A stretch of 64,000 bases of DNA from Bacteroides helcogenes P 36-108 (GCF_000186225.1 NC_014933.1:1302001-1366000), one strand, 5' to 3'. Counted from the stretch's first letter, positions 41,925 to 55,634 are shown. The notes: generated by a model not told the origin, from the letters alone. Translations and numbers: made by a program.

Positions 41925-44900
41925 ATGTCTTCAAATACTGTAAATCAAAGAGTTAATTTTGCTTCGACTAAGAATCCGCTTGAATATCCGGATTTTCTGG
42001 AAGTACAATTGAAGTCATTCAAAGACTTTTTACAACTGGATACCCCACCCGAGAAGCGTAGGAATGAGGGACTGTATAAAGTATTTGCTGAAAACTTCCC
42101 TATTGCCGATACAAGAAATAATTTTGTTCTTGAGTTTTTGGACTACTATATTGATCCGCCGCGCTATACAATTGATGAATGTATAGAGCGAGGGCTTACA
42201 TATAGTGTGCCTTTAAAGGCAAAATTGAAATTATATTGTACCGACCCTGACCATGAGGATTTTGATACGGTCATCCAAGATGTATTCCTTGGTCCTATTC
42301 CTTACATGACGGATAAAGCGACATTTGTCATCAACGGTGCGGAGCGTGTTGTTGTATCTCAGCTTCATCGTTCACCGGGTGTGTTCTTTGGACAGAGCGT
42401 ACATGCCAACGGAACCAAGTTGTACTCAGCTCGTATTATCCCCTTCAAGGGATCATGGATTGAGTTTGCTACTGACATAAATAATGTTATGTATGCCTAC
42501 ATTGACCGTAAAAAGAAATTGCCTGTAACAACGTTGTTGAGAGCTATCGGTTTTGAGAATGATAAGGATATTCTCGAAATCTTTAATTTGGCTGAAGACG
42601 TAAAGGTGAACAAAACGAATCTAAAGAAGATTGTTGGTCGTAAATTGGCTGCACGTGTCTTGAAAACATGGATTGAGGATTTTGTAGATGAAGATACTGG
42701 TGAAGTCGTTTCTATTGAGCGTAACGAAGTAGTTATTGATCGTGAAACCGTAATTGAGTCGGAGCATGTTGATATTATATTAGAGTCGGGCGTTCAGAAT
42801 ATCCTCGTACACAAGGAGGAACCGAACCAGTCTGATTACTCCATTATATATAATACCCTGCAGAAAGATCCGAGTAATTCGGAAAAAGAAGCTGTACTTT
42901 ACATCTACCGTCAGTTGCGTAATGCAGATCCGGCAGATGATGCCAGTGCACGCGAGGTTATCAATAACCTGTTTTTCTCGGAAAAGAGATATGACCTGGG
43001 TGATGTAGGCCGTTATCGTATCAACAAGAAATTGAACTTGACGACTGATATGGACGTGCGAGTTCTCACCAAAGAAGATATTATTGAGATCATCAAATAT
43101 CTTATCGAGTTGATTAACTCAAAGGCGGACGTGGATGATATCGACCATTTGAGCAACCGTCGTGTACGTACAGTAGGCGAACAGTTGTCCAACCAGTTTG
43201 CTATCGGTTTGGCACGCATGTCACGTACCATCCGTGAGCGTATGAACGTTCGTGACAATGAGGTCTTTACCCCGATTGATTTGATTAACGCCAAGACTAT
43301 ATCTTCTGTTATCAACTCTTTCTTCGGAACAAATGCATTGTCACAATTCATGGATCAGACCAATCCGTTGGCTGAGATCACTCACAAGCGTCGTATGTCT
43401 GCTTTGGGGCCCGGTGGTTTGTCACGCGAACGTGCCGGTTTCGAGGTACGTGACGTACACTATACACACTATGGCCGTCTTTGTCCGATTGAGACTCCTG
43501 AAGGTCCGAATATTGGTTTGATTTCTTCGCTTTGTGTTTTTGCTAAAATCAATGAACTCGGTTTCATTGAGACGCCTTACCGCAAGGTGGAAAATGGTAA
43601 AGTGGATCTTTCTGATGAAGGATTGGTTTATTTGACTGCGGAGGAAGAAGAAGCTAAGATTATAGCTCAGGGTAATGCACCTTTGAATGATGATGGCACG
43701 TTTATTCGTGACAAAGTGAAAGCTCGTCAGGATGCCGACTATCCAGTAGTCACTCCGGATGAAGTGGAACTGATGGATGTATCTCCCCAACAAATCGCTT
43801 CTATTGCAGCTTCTTTGATTCCTTTCCTTGAACATGACGATGCTAACCGTGCGCTGATGGGATCAAATATGATGCGTCAGGCAGTTCCTTTGTTGAAGAG
43901 TGAAGCACCGGTAGTAGGTACAGGTATTGAACGTCAGTTAGCACGTGATTCCCGTACGCAGATCACTGCTGAGGGAGATGGCGTGATTGATTTTGTTGAT
44001 GCTACGACTATCCGCATTTTGTATGATCGTACGGAGGAAGAAGAGTTTGTAAGCTTTGAGCCTGCATTGAAAGAATATAATATTCCTAAATGGCGTCGGA
44101 CTAATCAGAACATGACTATCGATCTTCGTCCGATTTGTGAGAAGGGACAACGTGTAACGGCAGGGCAGATTTTGACTGAAGGTTATTCAACCGAAGACGG
44201 AGAATTGGCTTTGGGTAAGAACTTACTGGTTGCCTATATGCCTTGGAAGGGATATAATTATGAGGATGCCATTGTCTTGAATGAACGAGTGGTTCGCGAA
44301 GACCTTTTGACTTCTATACACGTAGAAGAGTATTCTCTGGAGGTTCGTGAAACCAAACGAGGTATGGAAGAATTGACTTCTGATATCCCTAATGTAAGTG
44401 AGGAAGCTACGAAAGATTTGGATGAGAATGGTATTGTGCGTGTAGGGGCGCGTATCGAACCGGGTGATATCCTTATCGGTAAGATTACTCCGAAAGGAGA
44501 GTCCGATCCTTCTCCGGAAGAAAAGCTGCTCCGTGCCATCTTTGGTGATAAAGCAGGTGATGTGAAAGACGCTTCTTTGAAGGCCTCTCCTTCTTTGAAA
44601 GGTGTGATTATTGGAAAGCGTCTGTTCTCTCGAGTTATCAAGACTCGTAGTTCCAAATTGGCGGATAAGGCTCTATTGCCAAAGATTGACGATGAATTCG
44701 ATGGAAAGATTGCTGAATTAAAGAAGATTTTGGTCAATAAACTGTTGAAGCTAACTGAAAACTATACTTCGGAAGGAGTAAAAGACTATATGGGTGCTGA
44801 TGTCATTTCCAAAGGGGCTAAGTTCTCTGCTTCAGATTTTAGTGATTTGGATTTCACTGCTATTCAATTAAGTAATTGGACCAAGGATGAACATACTAAT

Positions 44901-45737
44901 GGTTTGATCCGCGCATTGGTGATGAATTTTATCAAGAAATACAAAGAACTTGATGCTGAACTGAAGCGTAAGAAGTTTGCTATTACCATTGGTGATGAAT
45001 TGCCTGCGGGTATCATTCAAATGGCGAAAGTTTATATTGCTAAGAAGCGTAAGATTGGTGTGGGTGATAAAATGGCTGGTCGTCATGGTAATAAGGGTAT
45101 TGTTTCTCGTGTAGTACGTCAAGAGGATATGCCATTCTTGGCTGATGGTACTCCGGTGGATATCGTCTTAAATCCGTTGGGTGTGCCTTCGCGTATGAAT
45201 ATCGGGCAGATTTTTGAAGCTGTTTTGGGACGTGCCGGTAAGAAGTTGGGTGTGAAATTTGCTACTCCTATTTTTGACGGTGCTTCATTGGATGATCTGA
45301 ATGAATGGACTGATAAGGCAGGTCTTCCCCGTTATGGTAAAACGACGTTATATGATGGCGGTACGGGTGAGGCTTTCGAACAGCAAGCAACTGTCGGTGT
45401 GACTTATATGTTGAAACTTGGACATATGGTCGAAGATAAGATGCATGCACGTTCCATCGGCCCGTACTCACTTATTACACAACAGCCTTTGGGCGGTAAA
45501 GCACAATTCGGTGGTCAGCGTTTTGGAGAAATGGAAGTTTGGGCACTCGAAGCTTTCGGCGCCGCACACATCTTGCAGGAAATCTTGACTATTAAGTCCG
45601 ATGATGTTGTAGGACGTTCCAAGGCTTATGAAGCAATTGTAAAGGGTGAGCCAATGCCCACTCCGGGTATTCCTGAATCATTGAATGTGTTGTTGCATGA
45701 GTTGAGAGGTTTGGGCTTGAGTATCAACCTTGAATAA
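41925..45737 (+). CDS. rpoB: RNA polymerase beta subunit
   Basis: 1270 aa. Rifampicin pocket seen as [19 protein letters not shown] followed by [14 protein letters not shown], with the residues that usually change in resistance (Asp of MDQ, His of THKRR, Ser of SALGPGG) in their sensitive form. C-terminal [18 protein letters not shown] end is present. Slightly shorter than E. coli RpoB, as in other Bacteroidota. Confidence 0.99.
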   Translation: MSSNTVNQRVNFASTKNPLEYPDFLEVQLKSFKDFLQLDTPPEKRRNEGLYKVFAENFPIADTRNNFVLEFLDYYIDPPRYTIDECIERGLTYSVPLKAKLKLYCTDPDHEDFDTVIQDVFLGPIPYMTDKATFVINGAERVVVSQLHRSPGVFFGQSVHANGTKLYSARIIPFKGSWIEFATDINNVMYAYIDRKKKLPVTTLLRAIGFENDKDILEIFNLAEDVKVNKTNLKKIVGRKLAARVLKTWIEDFVDEDTGEVVSIERNEVVIDRETVIESEHVDIILESGVQNILVHKEEPNQSDYSIIYNTLQKDPSNSEKEAVLYIYRQLRNADPADDASAREVINNLFFSEKRYDLGDVGRYRINKKLNLTTDMDVRVLTKEDIIEIIKYLIELINSKADVDDIDHLSNRRVRTVGEQLSNQFAIGLARMSRTIRERMNVRDNEVFTPIDLINAKTISSVINSFFGTNALSQFMDQTNPLAEITHKRRMSALGPGGLSRERAGFEVRDVHYTHYGRLCPIETPEGPNIGLISSLCVFAKINELGFIETPYRKVENGKVDLSDEGLVYLTAEEEEAKIIAQGNAPLNDDGTFIRDKVKARQDADYPVVTPDEVELMDVSPQQIASIAASLIPFLEHDDANRALMGSNMMRQAVPLLKSEAPVVGTGIERQLARDSRTQITAEGDGVIDFVDATTIRILYDRTEEEEFVSFEPALKEYNIPKWRRTNQNMTIDLRPICEKGQRVTAGQILTEGYSTEDGELALGKNLLVAYMPWKGYNYEDAIVLNERVVREDLLTSIHVEEYSLEVRETKRGMEELTSDIPNVSEEATKDLDENGIVRVGARIEPGDILIGKITPKGESDPSPEEKLLRAIFGDKAGDVKDASLKASPSLKGVIIGKRLFSRVIKTRSSKLADKALLPKIDDEFDGKIAELKKILVNKLLKLTENYTSEGVKDYMGADVISKGAKFSASDFSDLDFTAIQLSNWTKDEHTNGLIRALVMNFIKKYKELDAELKRKKFAITIGDELPAGIIQMAKVYIAKKRKIGVGDKMAGRHGNKGIVSRVVRQEDMPFLADGTPVDIVLNPLGVPSRMNIGQIFEAVLGRAGKKLGVKFATPIFDGASLDDLNEWTDKAGLPRYGKTTLYDGGTGEAFEQQATVGVTYMLKLGHMVEDKMHARSIGPYSLITQQPLGGKAQFGGQRFGEMEVWALEAFGAAHILQEILTIKSDDVVGRSKAYEAIVKGEPMPTPGIPESLNVLLHELRGLGLSINLE

Positions 45738-45746
45738 TGGGAAAAT

Positions 45747-45783
45747 TGAGGGTGAGCGATGTATCGTTTCATTCTCAATTACC
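45747..45783 (+). promoter_or_regulatory. Hairpin between rpoB and rpoC
   Basis: AATTGAG and CTCAATT close a stem with inner GGTGA/TCATT and CGAT/ATCG pairs around GT. No T tract. It may be an RNase processing or stability site in the rpoBC message. The remaining gap to rpoC is AT-rich with repeated TCAAT words. Confidence 0.5.
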
Positions 45784-45833
45784 TGTTCATTTTCTAAATT
45801 ATCAATAGTCAATTATCAATTATATATAAAAGT

Positions 45834-48800
45834 ATGGCTTTTAGAAAAGATAACAAGATAAAGAGTAATTTCTCGAAAATCTCTATCGGTTTGGCTTCTC
45901 CCGAAGAAATCCTTGAGAACTCGAGTGGTGAAGTTTTAAAGCCTGAAACCATCAACTATCGTACATATAAGCCTGAACGTGACGGCTTGTTCTGCGAGCG
46001 TATCTTTGGTCCTATCAAGGATTATGAGTGTCATTGTGGTAAATATAAACGTATTCGTTATAAGGGTATAGTTTGCGACCGTTGTGGCGTGGAAGTAACA
46101 GAAAAGAAAGTACGCCGTGAGCGTATGGGACATATTCAGTTGGTTGTTCCGGTAGCTCATATTTGGTATTTCCGTTCACTTCCTAATAAAATTGGTTACT
46201 TGTTGGGATTGCCCACCAAGAAGCTGGACGCTATCATTTATTACGAGCGTTATGTTGTTATTCAGCCGGGTATTTTATCTGATGAGATAGCACAATATGA
46301 TTTGCTTGAAGAAGGAGAATATTTGGATCTTTTGGAAAAATTGCCGAAAGATAATCAATTCCTGGAAGATTCGGATCCCAATAAGTTTATTGCCAAGATG
46401 GGAGCTGAGGCAATCTATGATTTACTCGCCCGTCTTGATCTTGATGCTTTGTCTTATGAGTTGCGTCACCGGGCTGGAAGTGATGCTTCCCAGCAACGAA
46501 AGAGCGAAGCTTTGAAGCGTCTTCAGGTGGTTGAATCTTTCCGTGCATCTCGTGGACGTAACAAACCTGAATGGATGATTGTACGTATTGTACCCGTTAT
46601 TCCGCCTGAACTTAGACCGTTGGTTCCATTGGATGGTGGTCGTTTCGCAACTTCAGATTTGAATGATCTTTATCGTCGTGTTATTATTCGTAACAACCGT
46701 CTGAAAAGATTGATTGAAATCAAAGCTCCGGAAGTAATTTTGCGTAATGAGAAGCGCATGTTACAGGAAGCTGTTGATTCATTGTTTGATAACTCCCGTA
46801 AGTCAAGTGCGGTGAAGACTGATGCTAATCGTCCGTTGAAGTCTCTTTCTGATAGCTTGAAAGGTAAGCAGGGACGTTTTCGTCAAAACCTGTTGGGTAA
46901 ACGTGTTGACTACTCTGCACGTTCGGTAATCGTTGTTGGACCGGAATTGAGAATGGGAGAGTGCGGTATTCCTAAATTGATGGCTGCTGAACTTTATAAA
47001 CCGTTTATTATCCGTAAACTGATTGAACGTGGCATTGTAAAGACTGTGAAGAGTGCCAAGAAGATTGTGGACCGTAAGGAACCTGTTATTTGGGACATTT
47101 TGGAACATGTTATGAAAGGTCATCCGGTATTGCTAAACCGTGCCCCGACACTTCACCGTTTAGGTATTCAGGCATTTCAACCTAAGATGATTGAAGGTAA
47201 AGCTATTCAGCTTCATCCGTTAGCATGTACGGCATTTAATGCTGACTTCGATGGTGACCAGATGGCTGTTCATTTGCCTTTGAGTAATGATGCTATTCTG
47301 GAAGCACAGATGTTAATGCTCCAATCACATAATATTTTGAATCCTGCTAACGGAGCCCCTATCACTGTACCTGCTCAAGATATGGTTCTTGGTTTGTATT
47401 ATATCACTAAGCTGCGTAAAGGTGCAAAAGGTGAGGGATTGATTTTTTATGGTCCTGAAGAAGCTCTTATTGCATATAATGAAGGTAGAGTGGATATTCA
47501 TGCTCCGGTCAGCGTTATTGTAAAGGATGTTGATGAAAGTGGTAATATTGTGAACAAGATGATGCATGATACATCTGTAGGACGTGTTATTGTAAATGAA
47601 ATTGTTCCCGCAGAAGCTGGGTATATCAATACAATTATTTCTAAAAAATCACTTCGCGATATTATCAGCCATGTAATTAAAGTATGTGGTGTTGCTAAGG
47701 CTGCTGACTTCCTTGATGGAATAAAAAATCTCGGTTACTATATGGCCTTTAAAGGTGGTTTGTCATTCAACTTGGGTGATATCATCATTCCGGAAGAGAA
47801 GGAAGCATTGGTTCAGAAAGGTTACGAAGAGGTGGAGCAGGTTATCAATAACTATAATATGGGATTCATCACCAATAACGAACGCTACAATCAGGTAATT
47901 GACATTTGGACACATGTAAACTCTGAATTGTCTAATATTCTGATGAAAACAATCTCAAGTGATGACCAAGGTTTTAACTCTGTGTATATGATGTTGGATT
48001 CTGGTGCTCGTGGTTCTAAGGAGCAGATTCGTCAGCTTTCCGGAATGCGTGGTTTGATGGCAAAACCGCAAAAAGCTGGAGCTGAGGGTGGTCAGATCAT
48101 TGAAAATCCTATTCTTTCTAACTTTAAGGAGGGTCTGTCGGTGTTGGAGTACTTTATATCTACCCACGGCGCTCGTAAGGGCTTGGCTGATACAGCTTTG
48201 AAAACAGCCGATGCCGGATATTTGACTCGTCGTTTGGTGGATGTTTCTCATGATGTGATTATTAATGAGGAAGATTGTGGTACGCTCCGAGGATTGGTTT
48301 GTACAGCTTTGAAGAATAATGATGAGGTGATCGCTACTTTGTATGAGCGCATTCTTGGTCGTGTCTCGGTACATGATATTGTCCATCCTACAACGGGCGA
48401 ATTGATTGTTGCCGGTGGAGAAGAAATTACTGAGGATGTTGCACAGAAGATTGAAGACTCTCCGATAGAGAGTGTCGAAATTCGTTCTGTATTGACTTGT
48501 GAATCTAAGAAAGGTGTCTGCGCTAAGTGCTATGGTCGTAATTTGGCTTCCAGTCGCATGGTTCAAAAGGGCGAAGCTGTTGGTGTGATTGCTGCGCAGT
48601 CCATTGGAGAGCCGGGTACACAGTTGACATTACGTACTTTCCACGCCGGTGGTACGGCTGCTAATATTGCTGCTAATGCAAGTATTGTGGCTAAAAATCC
48701 TGCACGTTTGGAATTCGAAGAGCTTCGTACAGTAGATGTAATTGATGAAGCAGGTGAACCTGCTAAGGTGGTAGTTGGCCGTTTGGCCGAAGTTCGCTTT

Positions 48801-50126
48801 GTGGATGTGAATACGGGTATTGTGCTTTCTACACATAATGTACCCTATGGTTCAACATTATATGCAACTGACGGTGAAATGGTAGAAAAGGGCAAGTTGA
48901 TTGCTCGTTGGGATCCGTTTAATGCAGTTATTATTACTGAAGCAACTGGTAAAATTGAATTCGAGGGTGTAATTGAAAACGTAACCTATAAGGTGGAATC
49001 TGATGAATCTACCGGTTTACGTGAAATCATCATCATCGAATCTAAAGATAAGACGAAAGTACCTACTGCTCATATTATGACAGAAGATGGTGAGTTGATC
49101 CGTACTTATAATTTACCTGTGGGTGGTCATGTGGTAGTTGAAGATGGAGAGAAAGTAAAAGCCGGTGAAGTTATCGTGAAGATTCCGCGTGCTGTAGGTA
49201 AGGCAGGTGATATTACAGGTGGTCTTCCTCGTGTTACTGAATTGTTCGAAGCTCGTAATCCTTCTAATCCGGCTGTAGTTTCTGAAATTGACGGTGAGGT
49301 TACAATGGGTAAGGTGAAGCGTGGTAATCGTGAAATCATTGTTACTTCCAAGACAGGTGAGATTAAGAAATATCTTGTACCGTTATCTAAGCAGATTCTG
49401 GTACAGGAGAATGACTATGTACGTGCTGGTACTCCGTTGTCTGATGGTGCTACTACACCTGCTGATATTCTCGCAATCAAAGGTCCTACGGCTGTACAAG
49501 AATATATCGTGAATGAAGTACAAGACGTATACCGTCTGCAAGGTGTGAAGATCAATGATAAGCATTTTGAAATTATTGTTCGTCAAATGATGCGTAAGGT
49601 CGAGATTGATGAGCCGGGAGATACTCGTTTCTTGGAGCAACAAATTGTGGACAAACTGGAATTTATGGAGGAAAATGATCGTATTTGGGGAAAAAAGGTC
49701 GTTCTTGATGCAGGAGATTCACAAAACATGCAGGCTGGTCAAATTGTTACAGCTCGTAAGCTTCGTGATGAGAATTCCATGTTGAAACGTCGTGACTTAA
49801 AACCTGTGGAAGTACGTGATGCAGTACCTGCCACCTCTACACAGATTCTTCAAGGTATTACACGTGCAGCTTTGCAAACTTCAAGCTTCATGTCTGCTGC
49901 TTCTTTCCAGGAAACAACGAAAGTGCTTAATGAAGCTGCTATTAATGGGAAAATTGACCGTTTGGAAGGAATGAAAGAGAATGTTATTTGCGGCCATTTG
50001 ATCCCTGCTGGTACAGGACAGCGTGAGTTTGAGAAAATTATCGTTGGTTCTAAAGAGGAATACGATCGTATGCTTGCTAATAAGAAAACGGTACTTGATT
50101 ATGCTGTAGATGAAAAAGAAGAATAA
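45834..50126 (+). CDS. rpoC: RNA polymerase beta' subunit
   Basis: 1430 aa. N-terminal zinc ribbon ([20 protein letters not shown]), the catalytic Mg-binding [12 protein letters not shown], the second zinc site ([16 protein letters not shown]), and the trigger-loop region all present. Ends at a clear terminator. Confidence 0.99.
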   Translation: MAFRKDNKIKSNFSKISIGLASPEEILENSSGEVLKPETINYRTYKPERDGLFCERIFGPIKDYECHCGKYKRIRYKGIVCDRCGVEVTEKKVRRERMGHIQLVVPVAHIWYFRSLPNKIGYLLGLPTKKLDAIIYYERYVVIQPGILSDEIAQYDLLEEGEYLDLLEKLPKDNQFLEDSDPNKFIAKMGAEAIYDLLARLDLDALSYELRHRAGSDASQQRKSEALKRLQVVESFRASRGRNKPEWMIVRIVPVIPPELRPLVPLDGGRFATSDLNDLYRRVIIRNNRLKRLIEIKAPEVILRNEKRMLQEAVDSLFDNSRKSSAVKTDANRPLKSLSDSLKGKQGRFRQNLLGKRVDYSARSVIVVGPELRMGECGIPKLMAAELYKPFIIRKLIERGIVKTVKSAKKIVDRKEPVIWDILEHVMKGHPVLLNRAPTLHRLGIQAFQPKMIEGKAIQLHPLACTAFNADFDGDQMAVHLPLSNDAILEAQMLMLQSHNILNPANGAPITVPAQDMVLGLYYITKLRKGAKGEGLIFYGPEEALIAYNEGRVDIHAPVSVIVKDVDESGNIVNKMMHDTSVGRVIVNEIVPAEAGYINTIISKKSLRDIISHVIKVCGVAKAADFLDGIKNLGYYMAFKGGLSFNLGDIIIPEEKEALVQKGYEEVEQVINNYNMGFITNNERYNQVIDIWTHVNSELSNILMKTISSDDQGFNSVYMMLDSGARGSKEQIRQLSGMRGLMAKPQKAGAEGGQIIENPILSNFKEGLSVLEYFISTHGARKGLADTALKTADAGYLTRRLVDVSHDVIINEEDCGTLRGLVCTALKNNDEVIATLYERILGRVSVHDIVHPTTGELIVAGGEEITEDVAQKIEDSPIESVEIRSVLTCESKKGVCAKCYGRNLASSRMVQKGEAVGVIAAQSIGEPGTQLTLRTFHAGGTAANIAANASIVAKNPARLEFEELRTVDVIDEAGEPAKVVVGRLAEVRFVDVNTGIVLSTHNVPYGSTLYATDGEMVEKGKLIARWDPFNAVIITEATGKIEFEGVIENVTYKVESDESTGLREIIIIESKDKTKVPTAHIMTEDGELIRTYNLPVGGHVVVEDGEKVKAGEVIVKIPRAVGKAGDITGGLPRVTELFEARNPSNPAVVSEIDGEVTMGKVKRGNREIIVTSKTGEIKKYLVPLSKQILVQENDYVRAGTPLSDGATTPADILAIKGPTAVQEYIVNEVQDVYRLQGVKINDKHFEIIVRQMMRKVEIDEPGDTRFLEQQIVDKLEFMEENDRIWGKKVVLDAGDSQNMQAGQIVTARKLRDENSMLKRRDLKPVEVRDAVPATSTQILQGITRAALQTSSFMSAASFQETTKVLNEAAINGKIDRLEGMKENVICGHLIPAGTGQREFEKIIVGSKEEYDRMLANKKTVLDYAVDEKEE

Positions 50127-50162
50127 TATTAGTTGACGCAATTAATCATTCTTTATATGGAT

Positions 50163-50200
50163 AAGAGGTGAGGTCAGATAGGCCCCACCTCTTTGTTTTT
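50163..50200 (+). terminator. Terminator after rpoC
   Basis: AAGAGGTGAGG and CCCCACCTCTT form the stem around TCAGATAGG, followed by TGTTTTT. Ends the secE-rpoC transcription unit. Confidence 0.85.
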
Positions 50201-50269
50201 ATTTAAATGATGTTTTTGTTATATATTGTAATGTTTGGCCTTTAGAATTATTGTTTTATTTATAACTTC

Positions 50270-50300
50270 TTTGTGGCTTCATTCGAAAGGCGTATATTTG
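50270..50300 (+). promoter_or_regulatory. Promoter of the DUF3467 gene
   Basis: TTTG at 50270-50273, 19-base spacer, TATATTTG at 50293-50300. Consensus; ATG at 50327. Confidence 0.75.
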
Positions 50301-50326
50301 CTTCCACTTATTATGAATAACAAAAG

Positions 50327-50638
50327 ATGAAAAGTCAGGAAAACAACAATGCTCAGTTGCAAATAGAACTGAAAGAAGAAGTAGCGCAAGGAACATACGC
50401 TAATCTTGCTATTATTACCCATTCAAGTTCAGAGTTTATTCTGGATTTTGTACGTGTGCTGCCAGGCATGCCTAAAGCAGGAGTGCAATCACGAATCGTG
50501 TTGGCTCCGGAGCATGCCAAACGTTTGATGCGCGCACTTGAAGAAAATATCGGTAAATATGAATGTGCCTTTGGAACGATCCGCATGCCGGATGAACAGT
50601 TGCTCTCACCATTGCCCAATATTAAAGGGGAGGCATAA
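50327..50638 (+). CDS. DUF3467 protein
   Basis: 103 aa. QGTYANLAIITHSSSEFILDFVRVLPGMPKA (family core, shown split: QGTYANLAIITHSSSE and FILDFVRVLPGMPKA) and VLAPEHAKRLMRALEENI are diagnostic of DUF3467, a small conserved family of unknown function. It has its own consensus promoter and stands between rpoC and rpsL. The location, among genes for polymerase and ribosome, is conserved enough in this phylum to suggest a role in gene expression, but that is inference. Confidence 0.9.
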   Translation: MKSQENNNAQLQIELKEEVAQGTYANLAIITHSSSEFILDFVRVLPGMPKAGVQSRIVLAPEHAKRLMRALEENIGKYECAFGTIRMPDEQLLSPLPNIKGEA

Positions 50639-50661
50639 AATCAAAAAAAACTTGTAGTGCA

Positions 50662-50691
50662 TTGATTATTCAAAACTTATTCGTATCTTTG
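50662..50691 (+). promoter_or_regulatory. Promoter of the rpsL operon
   Basis: TTGA at 50662-50665, 18-base spacer, TATCTTTG at 50684-50691. About 60 bases of leader to the rpsL ATG at 50755. Confidence 0.65.
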
Positions 50692-50754
50692 CAGCCCAAA
50701 AGTGTATAGTTTCGAATTAATATAAACAATAATATATAACTAAAAACAATTAAA

Positions 50755-51156
50755 ATGCCTACAATTCAACAATTAGTAAGAAAAGGGCGCGAGGTATTGG
50801 TTGAGAAAAGTAAATCTCCTGCCTTGGATTCTTGTCCTCAAAGACGTGGCGTTTGCGTGAGAGTGTACACAACCACTCCGAAAAAACCGAATTCAGCTAT
50901 GCGTAAAGTCGCTCGTGTGCGTTTGACTAACGGTAAAGAGGTTAACTCTTATATTCCGGGAGAAGGTCACAATTTGCAAGAACACTCCATTGTATTGGTT
51001 CGTGGTGGCCGTGTGAAAGACCTTCCGGGTGTACGTTATCACATTGTTCGTGGTACATTGGATACAGCAGGTGTAGCAGGTCGTACTCAAAGACGTTCAA
51101 AATATGGTGCAAAACGTCCGAAGCCAGGTCAAGCAGCTCCTGCTAAAAAGAAATAA
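50755..51156 (+). CDS. rpsL: 30S ribosomal protein S12
   Basis: 133 aa. Decoding-centre protein. [19 protein letters not shown] holds the streptomycin-site lysine in its wild-type form and [14 protein letters not shown] is the second conserved loop. Starts the str operon; rpsG follows after about 150 nt that contain no gene. Confidence 0.99.
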   Translation: MPTIQQLVRKGREVLVEKSKSPALDSCPQRRGVCVRVYTTTPKKPNSAMRKVARVRLTNGKEVNSYIPGEGHNLQEHSIVLVRGGRVKDLPGVRYHIVRGTLDTAGVAGRTQRRSKYGAKRPKPGQAAPAKKK

Positions 51157-51308
51157 TAAAGCGCTTAACGCTGAACTGTAAAATAAAAAGTAATAACATA
51201 CGTTTTAGTTTGTTGGAAATGCTAACGGTTGAGTAAATTCCTCGGTGGAGGGGTTGAAGAAAACATAGAGTAAACAGCCAAAAACGAAAACATTATTCTT
51301 TCAGACAA

Positions 51309-51785
51309 ATGAGAAAATCAAAACCGAAAAAACGCGTTATCCTTCCGGATCCCGTGTTTAGTGATGTGAAAGTTTCCAAATTCGTGAATCATCTGATGTA
51401 TGATGGTAAGAAGAATACTTCTTATGAAATCTTTTATGCTGCATTGGAAACTGTAAAAAATAAAATGCAGAATGAAGAGAAGTCTGCTCTTGAAATTTGG
51501 AAAAAAGCATTGGATAACGTAACTCCTCAAGTGGAAGTAAAGTCTCGCCGTGTAGGTGGTGCTACTTTTCAGGTTCCTACAGAAATCCGTCCTGATCGTA
51601 AAGAATCAATTTCGATGAAGAATTTGATCCTCTTTGCACGTAAGCGTGGTGGTAAATCAATGGCCGACAAATTGGCTGCTGAAATCATGGATGCTTTCAA
51701 TGAACAGGGGGGAGCTTATAAGCGTAAAGAAGATATGCACAGAATGGCTGAAGCTAATCGTGCATTTGCTCATTTTAGATTCTAA
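51309..51785 (+). CDS. rpsG: 30S ribosomal protein S7
   Basis: 158 aa. [20 protein letters not shown] and [17 protein letters not shown] match S7, which binds the 3' domain of 16S rRNA at the E site. fusA follows after 57 nt. Confidence 0.99.
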   Translation: MRKSKPKKRVILPDPVFSDVKVSKFVNHLMYDGKKNTSYEIFYAALETVKNKMQNEEKSALEIWKKALDNVTPQVEVKSRRVGGATFQVPTEIRPDRKESISMKNLILFARKRGGKSMADKLAAEIMDAFNEQGGAYKRKEDMHRMAEANRAFAHFRF

Positions 51786-51842
51786 TACAATAAGAAGCTA
51801 ACCAATTAAAGATTAAAAACTTAAAGTAAAAGGAATTAGAAA

Positions 51843-53960
51843 ATGGCAAAGCATGATTTACATTTGACACGAAATATCGGTATCATGGCTCATATTGATG
51901 CCGGAAAAACAACAACTTCTGAGCGTATTCTGTTCTATACAGGCTTGACACACAAGATAGGTGAAGTACATGACGGCGCTGCTACAATGGACTGGATGGA
52001 ACAGGAGCAAGAGCGTGGTATTACAATTACTTCTGCTGCTACAACTACTCGTTGGAAATATGCAGGTGATACTTATAAAATCAATTTGATTGATACTCCG
52101 GGACACGTTGACTTTACTGCTGAAGTGGAGCGATCACTCCGTATATTAGATGGTGCTGTTGCTGCGTACTGTGCTGTTGGGGGAGTTGAACCGCAGTCTG
52201 AGACTGTATGGCGTCAGGCTGATAAGTATAACGTACCACGTATTGCTTATGTAAATAAAATGGACCGTTCGGGCGCTGACTTTTTTGAGGTAGTTCGGCA
52301 GATGAAGGATGTTTTAGGAGCTAATCCATGTCCTATTGTCGTTCCTATTGGCGCTGAGGAGTCTTTTAAAGGGTTGGTTGACCTTATTAAAATGAAAGCT
52401 ATCTATTGGCATGATGAAACTATGGGGGCTGATTACTCAGTAGAGGATATTCCTGCTAATTTGGTAGATGAAGCCAACGAATGGAGAGACAAAATGCTTG
52501 AAAAAGTAGCGGAATTTGATGATGCTTTAATGGAAAAGTATTTTGATGATCCTTCTACAATTACGGAAGAAGAAGTCTTGAGGGCTCTTCGTAATGCAAC
52601 AGTGCAAATGGCAGTTGTTCCGATGTTGTGTGGCTCTTCATTCAAAAATAAGGGGGTACAAACATTACTTGATTATGTTTGTGCATTTTTACCTTCTCCA
52701 TTGGATACTCCAAACATCATTGGTACTAATCCTGACACTGGTGCTGAAGAAGATCGTAGACCGGATGATGATGAAAAAACATCGGCATTGGCATTTAAGA
52801 TTGCTACAGATCCGTATGTCGGTCGCTTAACATTTTTCCGTGTTTACTCGGGCAAAATTGAAGCGGGCTCTTATATCTATAATAGCCGTTCTGGTAAGAA
52901 AGAGCGTGTATCTCGTTTGTTTCAGATGCACTCAAATAAACAGAATCCGGTTGAGGTGATTGGTGCTGGTGATATTGGTGCTGGTGTAGGGTTTAAAGAT
53001 ATTCATACGGGTGATACTTTGTGTGATGAAGCGGCTCCGATTGTATTGGAGTCAATGGATTTCCCAGAACCTGTTATCGGTATTGCTGTTGAGCCTAAAA
53101 CTCAGAAAGATATGGATAAATTGTCTAACGGTTTGGCTAAGTTGGCTGAAGAGGATCCGACATTTACTGTTAGAACAGATGAACAGACAGGTCAGACGGT
53201 CATCTCTGGTATGGGTGAGCTTCACTTGGATATTATTATCGACCGTTTGAAACGTGAGTTCAAGGTTGAATGTAACCAGGGTAAACCTCAGGTAAATTAT
53301 AAAGAAGCTATTACTAAGACTGTCAACCTGCGTGAAGTTTATAAGAAACAATCAGGTGGTCGCGGTAAGTTCGCAGATATCATTGTGAATATCGGCCCGG
53401 TGGATGAAGACTTTGTTCAGGGTGGTCTGCAGTTTGTAGACGAAGTGAAGGGCGGTAACATTCCTAAAGAATTTATCCCGTCTGTACAAAAAGGCTTCAC
53501 TACTGCCATGAAAAATGGTGTGCTGGCCGGTTATCCTTTGGACTCTTTGAAAGTAACGTTGCTTGATGGTTCGTTCCATCCGGTAGACTCTGATCAGTTA
53601 TCCTTCGAAATCTGTGCTATTCAGGCATACAAGAATGCTTGTGCTAAGGCAGGTCCGGTTTTGATGGAGCCTATCATGAAGTTGGAGGTTGTTACTCCGG
53701 AAGAGAACATGGGTGACGTGATTGGTGACTTGAACAAGCGCCGTGGGCAAGTAGAGGGCATGGAATCAAGCCGTTCTGGAGCTCGTATCGTGAAGGCAAT
53801 GGTTCCGCTGGCAGAAATGTTTGGATACGTAACAGCGTTGCGTACTATCACTTCTGGCCGTGCAACTTCTTCAATGACATATTCACACCATGCTCAGGTT
53901 TCTAACTCTATCGCTAAGGCGGTATTGGAAGAAGTGAAAGGTCGTACAGACTTAATCTAA
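51843..53960 (+). CDS. fusA: Elongation factor G
   Basis: 705 aa. Translocase GTPase: G1 [16 protein letters not shown]3 DTPGHVDF, G4 NKMDRSGAD; domain IV and V motifs near [15 protein letters not shown] and [13 protein letters not shown] are intact. Adjacent to rpsG in the str operon, so this is the canonical factor rather than a paralogue. Confidence 0.99.
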   Translation: MAKHDLHLTRNIGIMAHIDAGKTTTSERILFYTGLTHKIGEVHDGAATMDWMEQEQERGITITSAATTTRWKYAGDTYKINLIDTPGHVDFTAEVERSLRILDGAVAAYCAVGGVEPQSETVWRQADKYNVPRIAYVNKMDRSGADFFEVVRQMKDVLGANPCPIVVPIGAEESFKGLVDLIKMKAIYWHDETMGADYSVEDIPANLVDEANEWRDKMLEKVAEFDDALMEKYFDDPSTITEEEVLRALRNATVQMAVVPMLCGSSFKNKGVQTLLDYVCAFLPSPLDTPNIIGTNPDTGAEEDRRPDDDEKTSALAFKIATDPYVGRLTFFRVYSGKIEAGSYIYNSRSGKKERVSRLFQMHSNKQNPVEVIGAGDIGAGVGFKDIHTGDTLCDEAAPIVLESMDFPEPVIGIAVEPKTQKDMDKLSNGLAKLAEEDPTFTVRTDEQTGQTVISGMGELHLDIIIDRLKREFKVECNQGKPQVNYKEAITKTVNLREVYKKQSGGRGKFADIIVNIGPVDEDFVQGGLQFVDEVKGGNIPKEFIPSVQKGFTTAMKNGVLAGYPLDSLKVTLLDGSFHPVDSDQLSFEICAIQAYKNACAKAGPVLMEPIMKLEVVTPEENMGDVIGDLNKRRGQVEGMESSRSGARIVKAMVPLAEMFGYVTALRTITSGRATSSMTYSHHAQVSNSIAKAVLEEVKGRTDLI

Positions 53961-53973
53961 AAACAGCTAAAGT

Positions 53974-54015
53974 CCGTAGGTTAGCGAATGACTCTTAACC
54001 TACGGAGCTTTATCT
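53974..54015 (+). terminator. Hairpin between fusA and rpsJ
   Basis: CCGTAGGTTA (53974-53983) and TAACCTACGG (53996-54005) form a perfect 10-bp stem, followed by AGCTTTATCTTATTA. The T run is poor, so it may end only part of the str transcripts before the S10 operon. Confidence 0.6.
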
Positions 54016-54049
54016 TATTATAATAACACTATTAATAATTAAGACAGTA

Positions 54050-54355
54050 ATGAGTCAAAAAATTAGAATCAAACTGAAATCTTACGACCACAACTTGGTT
54101 GACAAATCAGCTGAGAAGATTGTAAGAACGGTGAAGACAACGGGCGCCATCGTTAGCGGTCCAATTCCTCTTCCTACGCATAAGCGTATCTTTACCGTAA
54201 ACCGTTCGACTTTCGTTAACAAAAAGTCGCGTGAACAATTCGAACTCTCTTCTTATAAGAGACTGATTGACATCTATAGCTCAACAGCTAAGACTGTAGA
54301 TGCTCTGATGAAGTTAGAGTTGCCGAGTGGTGTGGAAGTAGAAATCAAAGTGTAA
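54050..54355 (+). CDS. rpsJ: 30S ribosomal protein S10
   Basis: 101 aa. [20 protein letters not shown] and the [17 protein letters not shown] loop identify S10/NusE, which also joins NusB in antitermination. First gene of the S10 operon. Confidence 0.99.
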   Translation: MSQKIRIKLKSYDHNLVDKSAEKIVRTVKTTGAIVSGPIPLPTHKRIFTVNRSTFVNKKSREQFELSSYKRLIDIYSSTAKTVDALMKLELPSGVEVEIKV

Positions 54356-54374
54356 GTATTAAAAATTAAGTGAA

Positions 54375-54992
54375 ATGCCAGGATTATTAGGAAAAAAAAT
54401 CGGAATGACATCCGTTTTCAGTGCCGAGGGTAAGAATGTACCATGCACTGTTATCGAAGCAGGTCCTTGTGTTGTTACTCAAGTGAAAACTGTAGAAAAA
54501 GATGGCTATAAGGCTGTTCAGTTGGGCTTTCAAGATAAGAAAGAAAAGCACACTACCAAGCCTTTGATGGGGCACTTTAAAAAAGCTGGAGTAACTCCCA
54601 AGAAACACTTGGCTGAGTTCAAAGAGTTTGAAACAGAATTAAATTTGGGGGATACTGTTACTGTAGAATTGTTTAATGATGCAACTTTTGTTGACGTTGT
54701 TGGTACTTCTAAAGGTAAGGGCTTTCAGGGAGTTGTAAAACGTCATGGTTTTGGTGGCGTAGGTCAAACGACTCATGGTCAGCATAATCGAGCTCGTAAA
54801 CCGGGATCTATTGGTGCTTGTTCTTACCCTGCAAAAGTATTCAAAGGAATGCGTATGGGTGGACAACTTGGCGGTGACAGGGTAACTGTTCAAAATCTGC
54901 AAGTATTAAAAGTAATCGCGGAGCATAATCTTCTTTTGATTAAGGGATCTGTTCCTGGTTGCAAAGGTTCAATCGTAATAATTGAGAAATAA
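54375..54992 (+). CDS. rplC: 50S ribosomal protein L3
   Basis: 205 aa. [20 protein letters not shown] and the extension loop [19 protein letters not shown] near the peptidyl transferase centre are diagnostic. The stop overlaps the rplD start (TAATG). Confidence 0.99.
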   Translation: MPGLLGKKIGMTSVFSAEGKNVPCTVIEAGPCVVTQVKTVEKDGYKAVQLGFQDKKEKHTTKPLMGHFKKAGVTPKKHLAEFKEFETELNLGDTVTVELFNDATFVDVVGTSKGKGFQGVVKRHGFGGVGQTTHGQHNRARKPGSIGACSYPAKVFKGMRMGGQLGGDRVTVQNLQVLKVIAEHNLLLIKGSVPGCKGSIVIIEK

Positions 54993-55618
54993 TGGAAGTT
55001 AACGTATATAACATTAAAGGTGAGGACACTGGGAGAAAGGTTACGTTAAACGAATCTATCTTCGGAATTGAGCCCAATGACCATGCTATTTACTTGGATG
55101 TTAAACAGTTTATGGCTAATCAACGTCAGGGTACGCATAAGTCAAAAGAAAGAAGTGAAATCAGTGGTTCTACTCGTAAAATCGGTCGTCAGAAAGGTGG
55201 TGGCGGCGCACGTCGTGGTGATATGAATTCACCAGTGCTTGTAGGTGGTGGACGTGTGTTTGGCCCAAAACCGAGAGACTACTATTTCAAGTTAAACAAG
55301 AAGGTAAAAGCTTTGGCTCGTAAGTCGGCTTTGTCATATAAAGCTCAAAACAATGCAATCGTTGTTGTTGAAGACTTTACTTTTGCAACTCCGAAGACGA
55401 AAGACTTCATTGAAATGACAAAGAATCTTAAAGTTTCTGACAAAAAGCTGCTCGTGGTTTTACCGGAAGCAAATAAAAACGTATATTTGTCGGCTCGTAA
55501 CGTGAAGAGTGCTAATGTGCAGGCGGTCTCAGGGTTAAATACTTATAGAGTATTGGACGCTGGGATTATTGTGCTTGCAGAAAGTGCACTTTCTGCTATC
55601 GACAATATCTTAATGTAA
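54992..55618 (+). CDS. rplD: 50S ribosomal protein L4
   Basis: 208 aa. The tunnel loop is seen in [16 protein letters not shown], and [19 protein letters not shown] follows. In E. coli L4 represses the S10 operon; whether that holds here is unknown. Starts at the last base of the rplC stop. Confidence 0.99.
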   Translation: MEVNVYNIKGEDTGRKVTLNESIFGIEPNDHAIYLDVKQFMANQRQGTHKSKERSEISGSTRKIGRQKGGGGARRGDMNSPVLVGGGRVFGPKPRDYYFKLNKKVKALARKSALSYKAQNNAIVVVEDFTFATPKTKDFIEMTKNLKVSDKKLLVVLPEANKNVYLSARNVKSANVQAVSGLNTYRVLDAGIIVLAESALSAIDNILM

Positions 55619-55634
55619 AAAGGAGGCTTAAATA

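Noticed and set aside
41925..45737. Rifampicin-resistance change in rpoB
   Set aside because: The usual resistance positions read as the sensitive form.
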